Of a DNA stretch of 64,000 nucleotides, positions 23,743-35,954 are shown one piece after another. The notes beneath the pieces are model-generated. The model had not been told where the DNA came from and searched no databases. It was given only the letters and a program-made list of their open reading frames with translations. Numbering within the stretch: position 1 is the first letter of the stretch; each line of letters starts with the position of its first letter. Source of the DNA: Triplophysa rosa (Eukaryota; Chordata; Actinopteri; Cypriniformes; Nemacheilidae); contig NC_079898.1 of assembly GCF_024868665.1 (NCBI RefSeq), positions 26,098,358 through 26,162,357 on the forward strand, read 5' to 3'. Made by a program: the position numbers and the translations under genes.

Positions 23743-25168
23743 ATGCAGGCTTTTATGCTAATCGTTGCTTTTGCTGAAATCATCCTTGGTGCAGGTAGGA
23801 CACTTTTACAATAATTTCCCCAAGTATGTAAAACACAACCTGCTTGAAGATTTCACTTGTAGACTTTGTGTGTCTGACTGTTCCAAAAGAGTAGGAGTTT
23901 TCGTTTTAATTGAGATATACTTGAAAATACTAATTCCTGGACGCCTGTGGCCCTCTGGTGGCCTGTTGTTTTATTGCATATAGGCCCCTATGTTGCACAT
24001 GTTTCTCTGTTATGTTATGTGTATATTTTTTATTTCATGTTAAATTATGTTACAACATTATTGTTGTTGTTTCATTTTAGACGAACATGCATTTCAGCAG
24101 TTCATTGAGTGCTCCTTTAACAATGAAGGTCAAGTTGATCGTTTATGGAAATATGGGTATGATGGCAAAGACATGATGCATATTGATTTAGTAAACCAGG
24201 CTGTCGTTGCTACCAGTGAACCCGGTGAACGTTTAGCAGAGGAGAGACAAAGCAAAGAATACATTAAGAGAAAAGAAGATAAACTAAAGATGGTGTGCTC
24301 TGCTGTGAAAACCGTTTTCCTGCTGTCCAACAACTCTCTGTCCAAGGCAGGTGCGTAAATATCATTGTTTATATTTCTTTGCAAAAAGAACAATTGGAAA
24401 TGATATTATTTATTCAAGTCAAGTCTTCGTAAGATGTTTGATTTGTTATCTTATAAAAGATTTAAACCTTTCTTATCCAAATTTCCATCATTACATATTT
24501 GAAAGTGAAAGTGAAAAAACTTTAAATGGATATATACATCAAATATTGAAATGGATTATAATGTTTTTTCATTGTTGTTTTCAATGTAGTCAAACCAGAC
24601 GTGTTTCTGTCTTCTGGTGGAAAGAAAGAAGAAGAATATCTAAAATGTGCTGTGCGTGGCTTCTATCCAAATGTCATTCGAGTGCGTTGGACCCAGACAG
24701 GAAGACCAATTTATTATGGTGTATCAACAACCAGAATACTCCCTCACAGAGATGGCAGATTCCAGATAACCTCCTATCTTAGCCTCCGTAACATTAGTGC
24801 CCATGGCGTTACCTGTGAGATTGAACACTTAAGCATCAATGAGAAACTGAGAATAATTTATGGTAGGTCACTCTGATTAAATTTTTTTTTTTAATGTGAA
24901 TAAAACAATAAATGATGTGAAAACTCAGTCGTCCTCCTGACTCTGTCTTGTTTCAGAGAAGAAATCACGGTTTCTGTCAGCATTCACAGAACCTGTATTT
25001 TTGGCAGCGGTTGTCTTTCTGCTCGGGTTTGTATTATCAGTGTGTTTAACTCTATCAGTTAGTTGGATATGGGAACACAAAAGAAAACCACATCAAGATG
25101 ACTCCCATGACACGAGTGCTGATTCAGACACATCTATGAATTTGATGAATGTCTTACAGGAAACATGA
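23743..25168 (+). CDS. Divergent MHC class II beta chain, probably non-classical (4 exons, 268 aa)
   Basis: Exons: 23743-23794 (signal peptide MQAFMLIVAFAEIILGA), 24081-24350 (beta-1), 24590-24862 (beta-2, C1-set Ig), 24957-25168 (stalk, membrane helix, cytoplasmic tail). All junctions are phase 1 and total 807 bases. Beta-1 keeps the disulphide cysteines (ECSFNN and KMVCSA) and class II-like strands. Beta-2 has the LKCAVRGFYPN and VTCEIEH pair and a WTQTGRP strand like the class II RWFRNG. Counting back from the beta-1 cysteine, the positions of human Trp61, His81 and Asn82 hold Glu, Ala and Val, so conserved peptide contacts are lost. NxS sites occur in both domains (NNSL, RNIS). The tail is unusually long and acidic/Ser-rich. 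The partner alpha gene starts 376 bp away on the other strand. AATAAA at 25380-25385 is a candidate poly(A) signal. Confidence 0.85.
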
Positions 25169-25918
25169 AGGCCAGTCTGAGTTTGAGTGTGGACCAAATA
25201 TGATTTAACTTAACTTTATTTAACTAGTAAAATCTCTTTTAAAAATACACACATAATGTTGTAGTCTGTATAATTCTAATATTCTAATAACCATAACATT
25301 GTTATGGGAAAATAATTGTGTTCCTGAGCTAATGTCATCTAAATTTGCTTACTTTTCCTAATTGTAATAATTTACTCAAAATAAACTGTTTATAACAAGT
25401 ACTACAGTGAACTGTAATTAATCTATGAATATAAAAATACTTAACGATTTTTTCTTGTTTTTATATTTTCTGAATGTATATAAATAGGTTAATAATGAAC
25501 TTCACACCACAGCATTGCCATATAATATAAGTCTATGTGATAAGAATAAAAGTTGATTTTGGCAACTCTGTAATACCTCAACAACAAGTTTAGCTATCCA
25601 ACGTAACTATTAATTAAATATAAAATGATTCAATGAAAAATACAGTTACGCAGAACAATAAAAATACACATCATCCATATATCTAAATAGTGCGTCACGT
25701 ACGGTGTGTCTGAAAATGACTGACATCTTGACTAACCAATAGATGAGCTGAAAAATTCTCCCCGCACTTAGGCGCCAGCGCTTCGACCAATAGAATTGCG
25801 AGTCATTGTGCCTCGCGCCCAGACGGACAAGCAGCGATTGGCCACAACGACAAAGTAGGCGGGACCACTGGCTTTTGCAAGATCCTCGCAGCCATTTTCA
25901 CGAAATGTTGCGTGCGCC
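25169..25918. other. Intergenic between MHC beta 3' end and zc3h6 promoter
   Basis: AT-rich up to about 25680, with candidate poly(A) hexamers for the MHC beta gene (25380-25385 and near 25543). From about 25690 it becomes CpG-richer, with several ATTGG/CCAAT boxes (CCAATAG near 25736 and 25788, GATTGGCC near 25835), typical of a housekeeping promoter for zc3h6. No coding sequence is recognised. Confidence 0.45.
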
Positions 25919-28900
25919 ATGTCCGCGGAAGATCCCGAAAAAAGCGTCGAAAACAAACGCAATACTCTCCGTCTACAGTGTCGCACCAGGGCGTCTGTGA
26001 AACCGCCGGGGACGTAAACAAAGCTGCGGTATCAAAGCTGTGTTGAGACAGCGTTAAACATGACAGAGGATATCATGTCTGTTGTTAAGCGTCTCATGTG
26101 TTGTTGAGACGCGTAAACCGTGAGTTTTTTCTCCAGACTGTCAATATATCCAAACTTTCAGCCAACGAGTGACTGATGCATCTCACACTGGTTGCGGAGC
26201 AGTTGTGTTTCCAACCATCATGGCTTTTGTGAGCCTCTTCTCCAGTCCCCCAAGCCCCGTACTTGACAAAAACATGACAGACTGTGAGCTGGCAGGGGAA
26301 GAAAGGTCGAGTAAACATGTTCTTATCTGCAAATGCTTCATGTGTGCGACTATGTCTTTTCACGTCTCTTTGGTTCTTTTTCAAGGACGCATTTCTTTTG
26401 GGTTCATTCTGTCAGGCCTTTCCCCCAGTTCACGAAGTAGTGGTCATATTTTACTGCATGCAGTTTCATTTTAACGCTGTTACAGAGGAAAAAGCTCGTG
26501 TCACACTGCTCATCTTCGTCCATTTTTAGCGCTTTCCCCGCGTTTGCACTCTTTATTTAACGCTTCAGTTGATTTAAAGAGAACGCAAAATTTCATGTTT
26601 TCTGGAAGGTTGTCGCGAGTTTTGTCATGTTACCATAGTAATACGTCTTATTATATTTTATAATAATACGTCGTTTCAGGGCTGTTTAAGTATGTAAATG
26701 GTCACGAGGCGTATTGTGCCCCGCCCACTCACGGTCCTCTGGAAAGCCCCGCCCACCGGTGGAAGGAAACATGTCTGCTAGGGATTCATGGCAGGAATCT
26801 TGTACTGGTACAAGTGCCATTGTGAGCGATATGTTGTCGGACAGGGATTGGAGGAAAGGCTTTGCTCAGCTTGGCAGGAATGCATTTGTCCATGGTTGTC
26901 TACAAGAAAAGTTTCAAAAGAAAAATGTTTGTCTAATGTAATTATATTTCTTCTTGGCTAACATCACCAATATAAATCACTTTCTGATGGTGAAAAGTCA
27001 AAACTGGGCAATGAATGTCTTGTTTAGCAATGTCACTATTTCATGTTGACTTTAAGCAAGTAAACACACTGATATTTCGTAGATTCTAGTCTCTGGGCTG
27101 ATGTGCTGTTCTGCTATGTCTGTATGGGACGGTTGACAGTTTATGATCAGACAACTTCATTTTTCTAGTGATAACATATAACAGCCTCAGAGCTGGGCCG
27201 GCCTTGACAATGTCCAGATCCAAAAAAGTCTCATGAAACCATGACAGTTGCTTTCTGATCATTTCCCCTTTGACCCCCTTGTGCTTAGGTGTTGGTCGTG
27301 TTTGTTAAATGTGCTTCAGATGTTGTAAGCCTTGATCAGCTTCCCACTTTTTGCTCACGCAGTTAAACTTTGAGGACATCATCATTAAGCCGACCACCAA
27401 TCTCAATTATACATTATAATAAACACATCTCACTCATTTGTAAACCTTTTACGTGTTTTCAAAGCACACTTAAGTGGCCCAGATTCTGTATTTAAAGGCT
27501 GTTTATTTGGCTTTGGTGCCCAGTGTAAAATGGTTTACTCAACTCCGAGCCGAATACTAAGATCCCTTAAGACACTCAGTTTCCAGACTGGACTTTGTGA
27601 ACTATTTAGAAGTTTACGCTTGACAAAACACAGACAGTAATGTTGGTTTAAAACCAATATGGTGTGTAACCTATTGAGGTTTTTTGATGAAAGTAAATAT
27701 CCCAGTAGTAAGTTAGGCCTGAATAGTCCAAACATTTCCTTGGAGTTTTCTTGTCCTCAAAAAGAAACTGTTTTGCTTATTTCGTAATAAACAAAAGAAT
27801 TCAATCAAATCAAATTTCACTTTGAACAAAAATCGAGGATATAAACAGTCAAATCTGCCATGTTCCAGATGCTTTACGTTTACGTTTACTTTTTTTTGCC
27901 AAATTCATTAACGTATTTAAAATGCTTGGTCCGCATTTTAATTTAATGGGTTAATATGAAATAAATATTCAAACGTATGTCATTCCAACATTTTATGAAT
28001 CACTTTCTGAGTAAATACTGACAGAGTTTATAATTTTTGGTTGAACAATTGGTACTAAAAAATGTTTTCTATTGTACTAATGACTTATGATAAAAAACGA
28101 TTCGTCTTTTCTCTGGTTAAATCGTTGTGTGGCTGGTTTTGTTTGTGTAACATTCATAGTTTTTTGTTTTTCTCCAGAGAGGATGGAGAACTGGAGGATG
28201 GAGAAATAGATGATGAAGGAATAAGCATCGAAGAGGTGAAAGAAACCAAGGAAGATTCTGAGGAGGGCGAGAAAGACAAAGAGAAAGGAAAAGACAAAGA
28301 TGACAAGACACATCGTCACTCAAGAAAGAGACACAGAAAAATTAGAGATAAGCGAAGGTCAAAGAAGAGGAGACGGGATCGACAGAAGGTGTGTGTTTGG
28401 TTTTGGATATTTATTTTAATCACTTCTCTGAACTCACTTCTCCAGATTAGAAACAAAGTTAAAGAAAAACATGTGAATGTTTACTTTTCTATTTGCGCTG
28501 CTCTAAAATATTTTATTGGCTATTGTAAATCTGTTCAGTATTCAGAAATAAATCACAGATGTGATTGCACGATTATTTAGCAAACAGATCTTAAATAATT
28601 TCTTATAAATGATTTGGTCTCCTCCTGCCTTGGTCTTAACCCCTTAAATATTTGGTCTTGTCTTGGTACACACACAACCACCGCTGCTCACGTCCTCTTA
28701 GATCAACGTCAACTCATTAAAAATGAATCATTTCAAATTAATGAATTTCTGCAGATTAAACATCCCTTCGTGATCTTTCTATTGTTTCTGTTTCAGCATC
28801 ACTCTCCATCCAGCGGCTCCAGCTCGGACAGCTACGACTCAGAGCACGAGCGTCAAGACCGACCCAAGAGTAAAAAGAACAAAGCAACGTACCGAGATCA

Positions 28901-31900
28901 TGACGGGGAGCTGGCGCAGGTGAGTGAAGGCTCAGGTACTGGAATTTAAAATCTCTTATGATGTCTTTCTATTCGATTCATGTCATCCAATGTCTCTAGC
29001 GAGAAAATGAGCCTGGAAAACCACAGAGGTCGACGCAGCACAAGAACGAGATGGACAAATACAGTGAAGATAAATACGACTACGATGAAGAGGAGGAGGA
29101 TTTCTCAGAGGAACTGTCTAAATACAAACACGCTAAAGAGTTATCTGGTCACGGCAAAGGGGGGCCACCTAAAGACAAGACCAAGCGACCAGTCATGAAA
29201 GGACAACAAAAACAACAACAACAACAACACCAGTGTATGTTTGTTTCTTCCTCTTGCGCATTTACCTGAACAACACACTTCTTATTTCACTACATTAACA
29301 ACCTGTCCAGTTCTGTACAAATTGTGAATTTAATAGTAGTATGTGGAATCTGATGGTCTTTCCTCTCACAGTTGGAGGTCAGCGTGGTAGAGGACGTGGT
29401 GCCATGGGCAGGGGACGCGGAATGCCCAACAAAAACAAGAAACAGAAGGGGAAGAACTGGGGCCGGGGACGTGGTCGAGGAGGAGATCAGGGCGGAGGAG
29501 ACGGGGTGAGAATTTCTCGTCGTTAAACGGAATGTCAGCTGTTAAATCTGCAGTGCTGTAATGTTTTGTCATTTCTACAGGAATCTAAAGGTCTGCCCAG
29601 TTTTCAGAAGAAGCGTCCAATCATGAGCCAGGAATTCATTAATCAACACACGGTTGAACACAACGGGAGGCACATTTGTAAATATTTCATCGAGGGGAGG
29701 TGCATCAAAGTACGTTTACTGTTGAGTTTCTGAAATAAAAATACACAATTACTCAAATTATTGATGCGCGTAACGTGTGCTTAAAGATAAACCCCATGAA
29801 TCTTTCTCTCAATGTTTCACAGGGGGACCAGTGCAAGTTTGAACATGACAATGTTGTTCCAGAGAAAAAGAAGGAACTGTGCAAATTTTATGTCCAGGGA
29901 TACTGTACCAAAGGAGATGCCTGTATATACATGCACAATATCCTTTAAACACCTTTTCTAACAGATCACATTTACATTAATGCATTTGCCAAACGCTTAT
30001 CCAAAGCAACGGCTCATCCAGTTGAATGTTTGAGATGTACAGTGCACATGTATCTGTTTTATAAGCATTTGTTCAATGTTTTGGACCTTGACCCAGAGGT
30101 GTATGTGAGTATCCCTGCAAGTTCTTTCACACCGGAGCAAAGTGTTATCAAGGCGACAATTGCAAGTTTTCTCACGAGCCTTTGACCGACATAACTAAAG
30201 AACTTTTGGACAAGGTAAAGACTGAAATAACATTTACTACAGTAAACACGCTTTTTGGTAAGTTGAGGTCAAACGTCTTGGCTTACACTCTTAAAAATAA
30301 AGGTGCTTCAAAAGGTTCTTTGATGCCATAGAAGAACCTTTTTTGTCTAATTGGTTCCATAAAGAACATTTAACATCCGAAGAACCTTTATGTTTCACAA
30401 AAGTTTATTTATGACGAAAAAAGTTAAATAATCTTCAGATTATGAAAAGGTAAGAAAGAGATGGTTCTTTAAAGAACCTTTGACTGAACGGTTCTTTGTG
30501 GAACCAAAAATGGTTCTTCTGTGGCATTGCTCTGAAAAACCTTTAAAGCACATTTATTTGCACAATGTGTTGGAGTAAATATCTAACGTGCAGGGGTTAA
30601 GGTCACTGGTCAGTTTTGTAGTCACACTTACGTTTTTACTTCTTACCACTGTTTAAATGTGACATTTATTGGACTAAGCATGATTTGGAAATCTAATTTT
30701 ATTATTGCACATTTTAGATTCTTAACACAGAAGAGGAGCATGTCAATGAGGATGAGATGGAGTTGGAAGATCTGAGGAAACATGGAATCGCCCCACTACC
30801 TAAACCGCCTCCAGGAGTAGGACTTTTGCCCACCCCTGGGCCTGGAAGCCCACCAGATGGAGGCAAGAAGATCCCCTCTCTGTTTGAAATCAAAGTTCAG
30901 CCTACTGTGGACCTGGCACAGAAGATTGCTTTAAGGTACTATTGGTTATTGAGTCCTTTATTCTGCATTATTGAGCTTTGATTGATGTGTTGATGTGTTG
31001 ATCTGAATAAATTTAATGATCTCATGTAGGCATTACTTGAATGATTAAGATAAGTTCAAGATTCTCATAAACACAGTGTGAATTGATAAGTCAATGTCTG
31101 TTTTAAAGTGGCCGTCACGACGTGTGCGGGGAGGGGGGGGTTGTGCGGAACTATTGCCAACGAAACACAGACATATGACTCTTTTTGCGCTGAATGCCTC
31201 TCCATCTATCAGTTTCAAACAATCTCCAAATCCAGCGCTATATCCACCATTTACATAACATTCCTCACCGTAATGCAGTGAACAAACAAACAGCTGAACT
31301 TCGCGAACGCACTCTCTCTCTCTTGCTCCTACTGGTTGACGTGTGCGCATGCTCCTTCTCCCGCTCTCCTTGGTTGACGCGAGGGCATGCTCTTTCTTCT
31401 CACTCTGGTGGGTTGACGCGTGAGGGTGCTTTTCGGGGAGAATTGTCCAATAATGGACTAGGAAAAGTTGTTACGAAACGGATTTTCATGTTGGAAAAAA
31501 AATTTCCGAAATCTTTAGGAACGCTGGGGGGAGTGAATCGAGCACAAAAATACTACGTCATATGTCCAACTCGTTTTTTGACAAGTTGACCATGTCAAGC
31601 ATGAGAAGACAGCACGTTTAACATTGTAAAGAAGTCATAATGCATGAAACACCATTGCAAATCCCCTTTAATGGCGGAGTATATGAAGAGTTTATTTGCA
31701 AAAGCAGATCACCATGTTTTTTATTTTGTTATCTTGTCTTTTTGTGTGTGTTTAATGGTGTTGGTTAGCTGTATTATTATTGCTTAATCAAAACAACCCA
31801 ATTGCAGTTTGATATGATTTGGAACGCACAATAAAAAAACATGATTTTTTTAAACAAAATGAACTGTAATTATGATTGATATAATATCATTATGATTGAC

Positions 31901-34163
31901 ATAATATCTTTCATTCATTCATTGCAGGCCCAATTTCTACAACAGTACATCACCCCCTGCTGGACAGTTTCAGGGAAGTGGCGGTCCTATGGCTTTCACT
32001 GGCGGTCCTGAGGATATGCAGTCTGGCAATATGATGTCATCTCCCCCAAATCCTTCCCTCCCACCACCTCCAGGCTCAATGGGAAGCCCTCCGCTACCAT
32101 TCACAGGTCCAGGAATGCCACAGAGTCCCACAGGTCAACCGCCCTCCCAGGGCTTTGGTCAGTGCCCACCTATGCCCGGACACCAAGGGCAGCCCCCTTC
32201 GTTCCATGGCATCATGCAGCACATGAACCGCCCACCCATGAACCAACAAGGGGCACCATTCCAACCCATGCCTGACATGCAGATGAATATGCGTTTTCAA
32301 AACATGGGCCAGATGCCGTCAGAGTTCTTCAAGAATCTGTTTAGCAGTCAGTCTTTGACCCAAGGAGGTAGGCCTTATATTTGTGTTAAATGTTTGAGAT
32401 CTGTAAAATGTAGTGCTTCACTTTTCTCTTTTCTACCTTTTATTCTCTGTGCTTTAGATGATGGACCCATGCAAGACTCTCAGATGCAGGGAAACATTGA
32501 GTCTGGGATGCAGGACTTTCTTCCAGCTGTCCAGAAGGCTTTGCTTTTACACCTGAATCAGAACAATCAAGACTCGGACAATCGCAGAGAAGAGGGTCAG
32601 AGCTGTGCACCTTCCAGCAGAGAGAAAGGTTGAAACAAAAACAAGCATATCTAAACTCTTGGTTTTAATCGTTTATTTGAATCAACTATCATGATCTCTG
32701 CTTCTTACACAGATGAAACTCCTAACTGGTACTCCAGTGATGAGGAAGAGGGCAGCAGCGTTACGGCCATTCTGAATACTCTAAAGAAACAGAACGATAT
32801 GTTGAAAAACCAGCAGCATAGCACAGCACCAGCTGTCCACATGGACCCCAGACTGCAGAAGGAGCGAGCTCTGCCCAGCGACCCTCGAATTAAAGCTGGA
32901 CCCCCGGATCCCAGAAAGGACCACGGAGACAGTGTCGGGGACCCCAGGCTTGTCAGAGACCCCCGCAAAATGAAACCTCTGGATCCAAGCTCCTCCAAGC
33001 ATGAATCTCATCGCCATCCAAACCCCTCCATGTCCCACAAGCCTCCCGTCGGAGATGACGATGAGGAAGGTGAGCGAGAGCTGAGGGAGAGGGCAGCCAT
33101 GATCCCGTTGGATCCGAGCCCTGGGGCCATGCTGCGAGATCCCAGATGCCAGATCAAGCAGTTCAGTCACATCCGGGTGGATATCCTCCTCCAGCGTCCT
33201 GTCTTCGCTCAGATGGTGGTGTGGGGCCCTGAGGATCTCATCCCTTCATTGATCCCCAAACAGGAGCCGTCCATAAATCTGCCGCTTCCACCTTTAATTG
33301 CTGATGCTCAACTGAACCGTAGTCTGTCCTCCCCACCGGACCACCCTCCCTCAGCCACTCTGAGCCCTCCTGATCCTCGTCTGGCAGCCGCACGCCTCAA
33401 AGAGGGAGTCGGGAGGTTTGGTAGCCCTCCGGGTAGGACGCTAGATTCTCGCCATCACGCTGATCCCCGTACTCCCAAAACACTTGATCCGAGAGTTAGC
33501 CGCTCTGGCAGTCTGGAGTCCAAGCTACCGGGTATGAGAGAAAAGGGAGGTGGGTCCGTTGACCCGCGACTGCAACGTGGAGGAAGCTCAAACCAACCCA
33601 CCGCTGCATCCTCCAAGCCCGAGTCGGAGAAACTACCCCCGTATGCACCTCGTCTGGCATCCTCCATGGGTGCAGGTCTCGAGAGCCCCATCACGCTGTT
33701 AGGAGGCATCAGTTTATACGATCCACGCAATCACGCTTTACTCTCTCCAAAACGCGAGAATGAAGATCTCCCTAAAAATCCCAGTATCCTGAAGCCCTCT
33801 CTAAAGCTCCAAAACTCTCTGCCTCATGCATCTCCATCATGGGCAACAGGAGTTGAAAAGGAAGAGAAGAGCCCAGTTGAAGTCTCAAATAGCAACACCG
33901 GTGGCTGTCCATTCAGTCCTCCTGTGCCTGCGATGATGCCGGCGTCTCCTTGCTTGCCAGTCCGTGTCGCGGCACCCGCGGTGCACAACTTGCCCATTCA
34001 GGCGCTAGCAGGACTGATAAGACCCGCTTACGTGGACCCACGACAGAACAAACCCGCTGCGACTCCACAAGAGGAAGAGGAGGACAAAGATAACAAGAAG
34101 GACCGGCCCTTGAGGGACGTCTTTAAAACTTTTGATCCTACAGCCTCACCATTTTGTCAGTAG
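25919..34163 (+). CDS. zc3h6: CCCH zinc-finger protein ZC3H6 (12 coding exons, about 1,143 aa)
   Basis: Exons: 25919-26013, 28178-28388, 28797-28919, 29000-29234, 29372-29505, 29581-29709, 29823-29937, 30105-30214, 30718-30935, 31928-32367, 32458-32628, 32713-34163. All join in phase (3,432 bases). Features in order: an acidic [11 protein letters not shown] box and a Lys/Arg-rich stretch (33-102), an acidic segment and RG-rich region (about 180-266), three CCCH fingers (about 299-317, 329-347, 352-371; C-x7/8-C-x5-C-x3-H), the [15 protein letters not shown] and KIPSLFEI motifs, a Pro/Met-rich linker, repeated DPRL/DPR units, and a C-terminus ending [13 protein letters not shown]. Finger sequences match ZC3H6 better than its paralogue ZC3H4, and mammalian ZC3H6 also neighbours FBLN7. 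It is expected to be a nuclear RNA-binding protein; ZC3H4 restrains unproductive transcription, and a similar role here is inference. The first exon ([10 protein letters not shown], donor GTAAAC) is tentative. Confidence 0.9.
26014..28177 (+). other. zc3h6 intron 1, nothing recognised
   Basis: CpG-rich for a few hundred bases, then AT-rich. Open frames at 26169-26474, 26284-26529 and 26714-26941 have no recognisable similarity. The last begins in a CCCCGCCC-rich patch. An alternative first exon of zc3h6 could hide here, since several ATGs occur (for example 26058), but none gave a better in-phase donor. Confidence 0.35.
29938..30104 (+). other. Probable U12-type intron of zc3h6 starting ATATCCTTT
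   Basis: The exon encoding the second CCCH finger ends CACA and is followed at 29938 by ATATCCTTT, the exact consensus of U12-dependent AT-type donors. No GT donor fits the frame and the exon frame hits TAA two codons later. GACCTTGACCC (branch adenine about 30091) resembles the U12 branch site, and 13 bases on, GTGTAT ends the intron so that GTGAGTATCC resumes the frame as SEYPCKFFH, matching NEFPCKFYH of mammalian ZC3H6. The 3' dinucleotide would be AT, not the usual AC or AG. A repeat fragment (ACATTTACAT...CTTATCCAAAGC) fills much of the 167 bases. Confidence 0.65.
30284..30550. mobile_element. ACACTCTTAA-ended MITE in zc3h6 intron 8
   Basis: It starts TACACTCTTAAAAATAAAGG. The AAAGAACC / GGTTCTTT words repeat in both orientations up to about 30545, as in the copies at 19180-19650 and 49268-49442. 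The right terminal inverted repeat has decayed. No coding capacity. Confidence 0.55.
31100..31640. repeat. GC-rich probable repeat in zc3h6 intron 9
   Basis: A G-tract followed by several GGTTGACGCG / TTGACGTGTGCG words (31335-31420) stands out from the AT-rich intron. The open frames here (31045-31350 minus, 31194-31589 plus) have no recognisable similarity and overlap on opposite strands. The terminal structure was not resolved. Confidence 0.35.
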
Positions 34164-34925
34164 ACACACCTGTACTGAATCTAGCTCACACATAGGTTGT
34201 AGTCCGTACACCTGTACACTTTGTATTCACCGCATGTATATGAAGCTTTTTTTATTTATTTATATTTCTTTGTACATATTTTCTCCACTGATACATAATC
34301 ATCTTAACAAATTCTTTCTTTTGGATAATCGTTTAGGCACTTCTGAAAGGACTGTATTTACTCGCAATGCAAATGCAAGAAATATTTTAAATAAATTTGT
34401 ATCTTATATTTAGGGACTTTAGTCTCCGTGATGTAACACCAGTCAAACAATGGTTGTTTTATCATTGACGGTTCAAACGGATACGTGTCTTGAGTCGTTC
34501 ATATTTATAGTACTGCGTAACAAACTCAAAACGTGAAATTTTGGAAAGTTCATACAATATTTGTCCCATGACTACGTACAGCATATATATATATATATAT
34601 ATAGGCACTGTAATATAACAGGAGTATATCTCTTTTATATTTTCCATCATTAGTACTTTGGGGATTTCTGGTGATGAGAAAGTTGAGGGTTTCCGAGAAA
34701 CTGTTTTTTTTTTGTTTGAACACTTTTTCTCACTTTTTATGGTTGTTTTTTTGTGATCATAACAGTTTTATTGTATTTGTTTCATGTTTGTCCACAGAAC
34801 ATGCTGACTTGTTTTGTGTTCTTTTACCATGCTGACAGAAACACCAGAGAGGGATTGAAACATAGTACTTACTTTCTCATTTTTTTATTCATTGTCTAAA
34901 ACAAAATAAAATTGAATCCAGTTAT
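34164..34925 (+). other. zc3h6 3' UTR
   Basis: AT-rich, with a (TA)n tract at about 34578-34602. AATAAA-like hexamers occur at about 34391 and at 34905-34910, and the latter is the more likely cleavage signal because AT-rich, U-rich sequence continues up to it. No coding content. Confidence 0.55.
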
Positions 34926-35205
34926 TATGATACCAGTGTTTATGTAGATGATTGTTAAGGAACCGTAAGATAAATAATCCTGGAAAACTTCAGTGATGGT
35001 TTTGGGTGCCAGGGTAGTCGGTTGACTTAAAAATTTTATTTAAACAAAATTAGTTTTGTAATTGTTTTAACATGTATTAAAAAGTTACATTTAATGTTTT
35101 CTATGACATTTCATATTTTATATATTTTTCTTGGTTAAGTTATATAAGTATAAAAGGCAGTGATAAATATTTTGTATAATGCAGATGTTCTTTTTAGGTA
35201 GGAAT

Positions 35206-35638
35206 CAGGGGCCTCGTTTATAAAACGATTTGATCGTAAAGTGTGCGTAAGCAAAAATCCACGGCAGGGTTCATATTTATAAAAACGGTCTTTGACGCAA
35301 CGTCAGGGTCTGAGCAGACGTACGCACTTTTTCTTGTCCGAGTGCTGCAGGTTTTTGGAAATATAAGTCATTCTTGCTGCTTGTACTATAGTGTTTGGAC
35401 GTGGACGTTGCTCTTTCGAATATCAATGACATTAATTAGACATCGTTAAAAAGCTGCTCAGCTGCGCGCAATTTCACGATCATTTGCGATTTCTAGATTT
35501 CACATCTGATAAGAGAGGCGTACACGCGTTTTCTGTGCGTACGTGCGTTCTATGAATCACACGTACGCACTTTTCGAAATGATCGTAAAATCAAATTTAG
35601 GACGGTTTCTATGCAACATTCTATAAATGAAGCCCCTG
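35206..35638. mobile_element. CAGGGGCCTC-ended MITE (433 bp)
   Basis: The left end CAGGGGCCTCGTTTATAAAA is matched by an inverted right end (TCTATAAATGAAGCCCCTG). Inner arms also pair: ACGATTTGATCGTAAAGTGT with the GAAATGATCGTAAAATC region, and GTACGCACTTTTTC with CGTACGCACTTTTCG. No coding capacity. It lies between zc3h6 and the vinculin-like gene. Confidence 0.7.
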
Positions 35639-35954
35639 GACTTTATTCCACAGAAAGCAGGACAGGTAAAATGTCTTTCTCTCTATAGATACGTATGACT
35701 GAAATAACATGATCATTTTTATTGTTATTAAGACGCCTTCAAGTAAATTGTTGACTATTTTACCTTTAATGCTTAATATTGTAAAAGGAATTGAAGAAAG
35801 CTGATCATGCTTGGTTCTCTTGTGTGCATTTAGAGTTGTGATCAACTCACAAATAGAACCTTATAGAACCGAGATAACCTTTCAGTTTTCTAAAAAAGGC
35901 CCCAAAAGGTTCTAAACTTCACATAATGAAAAACGAACAAACCAAAAACCATCA

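Noticed and set aside
26714..26941. Plus-strand open frame of 75 codons in zc3h6 intron 1
   Set aside because: No similarity recognised, no suitable splice signals, and no support beyond being open.
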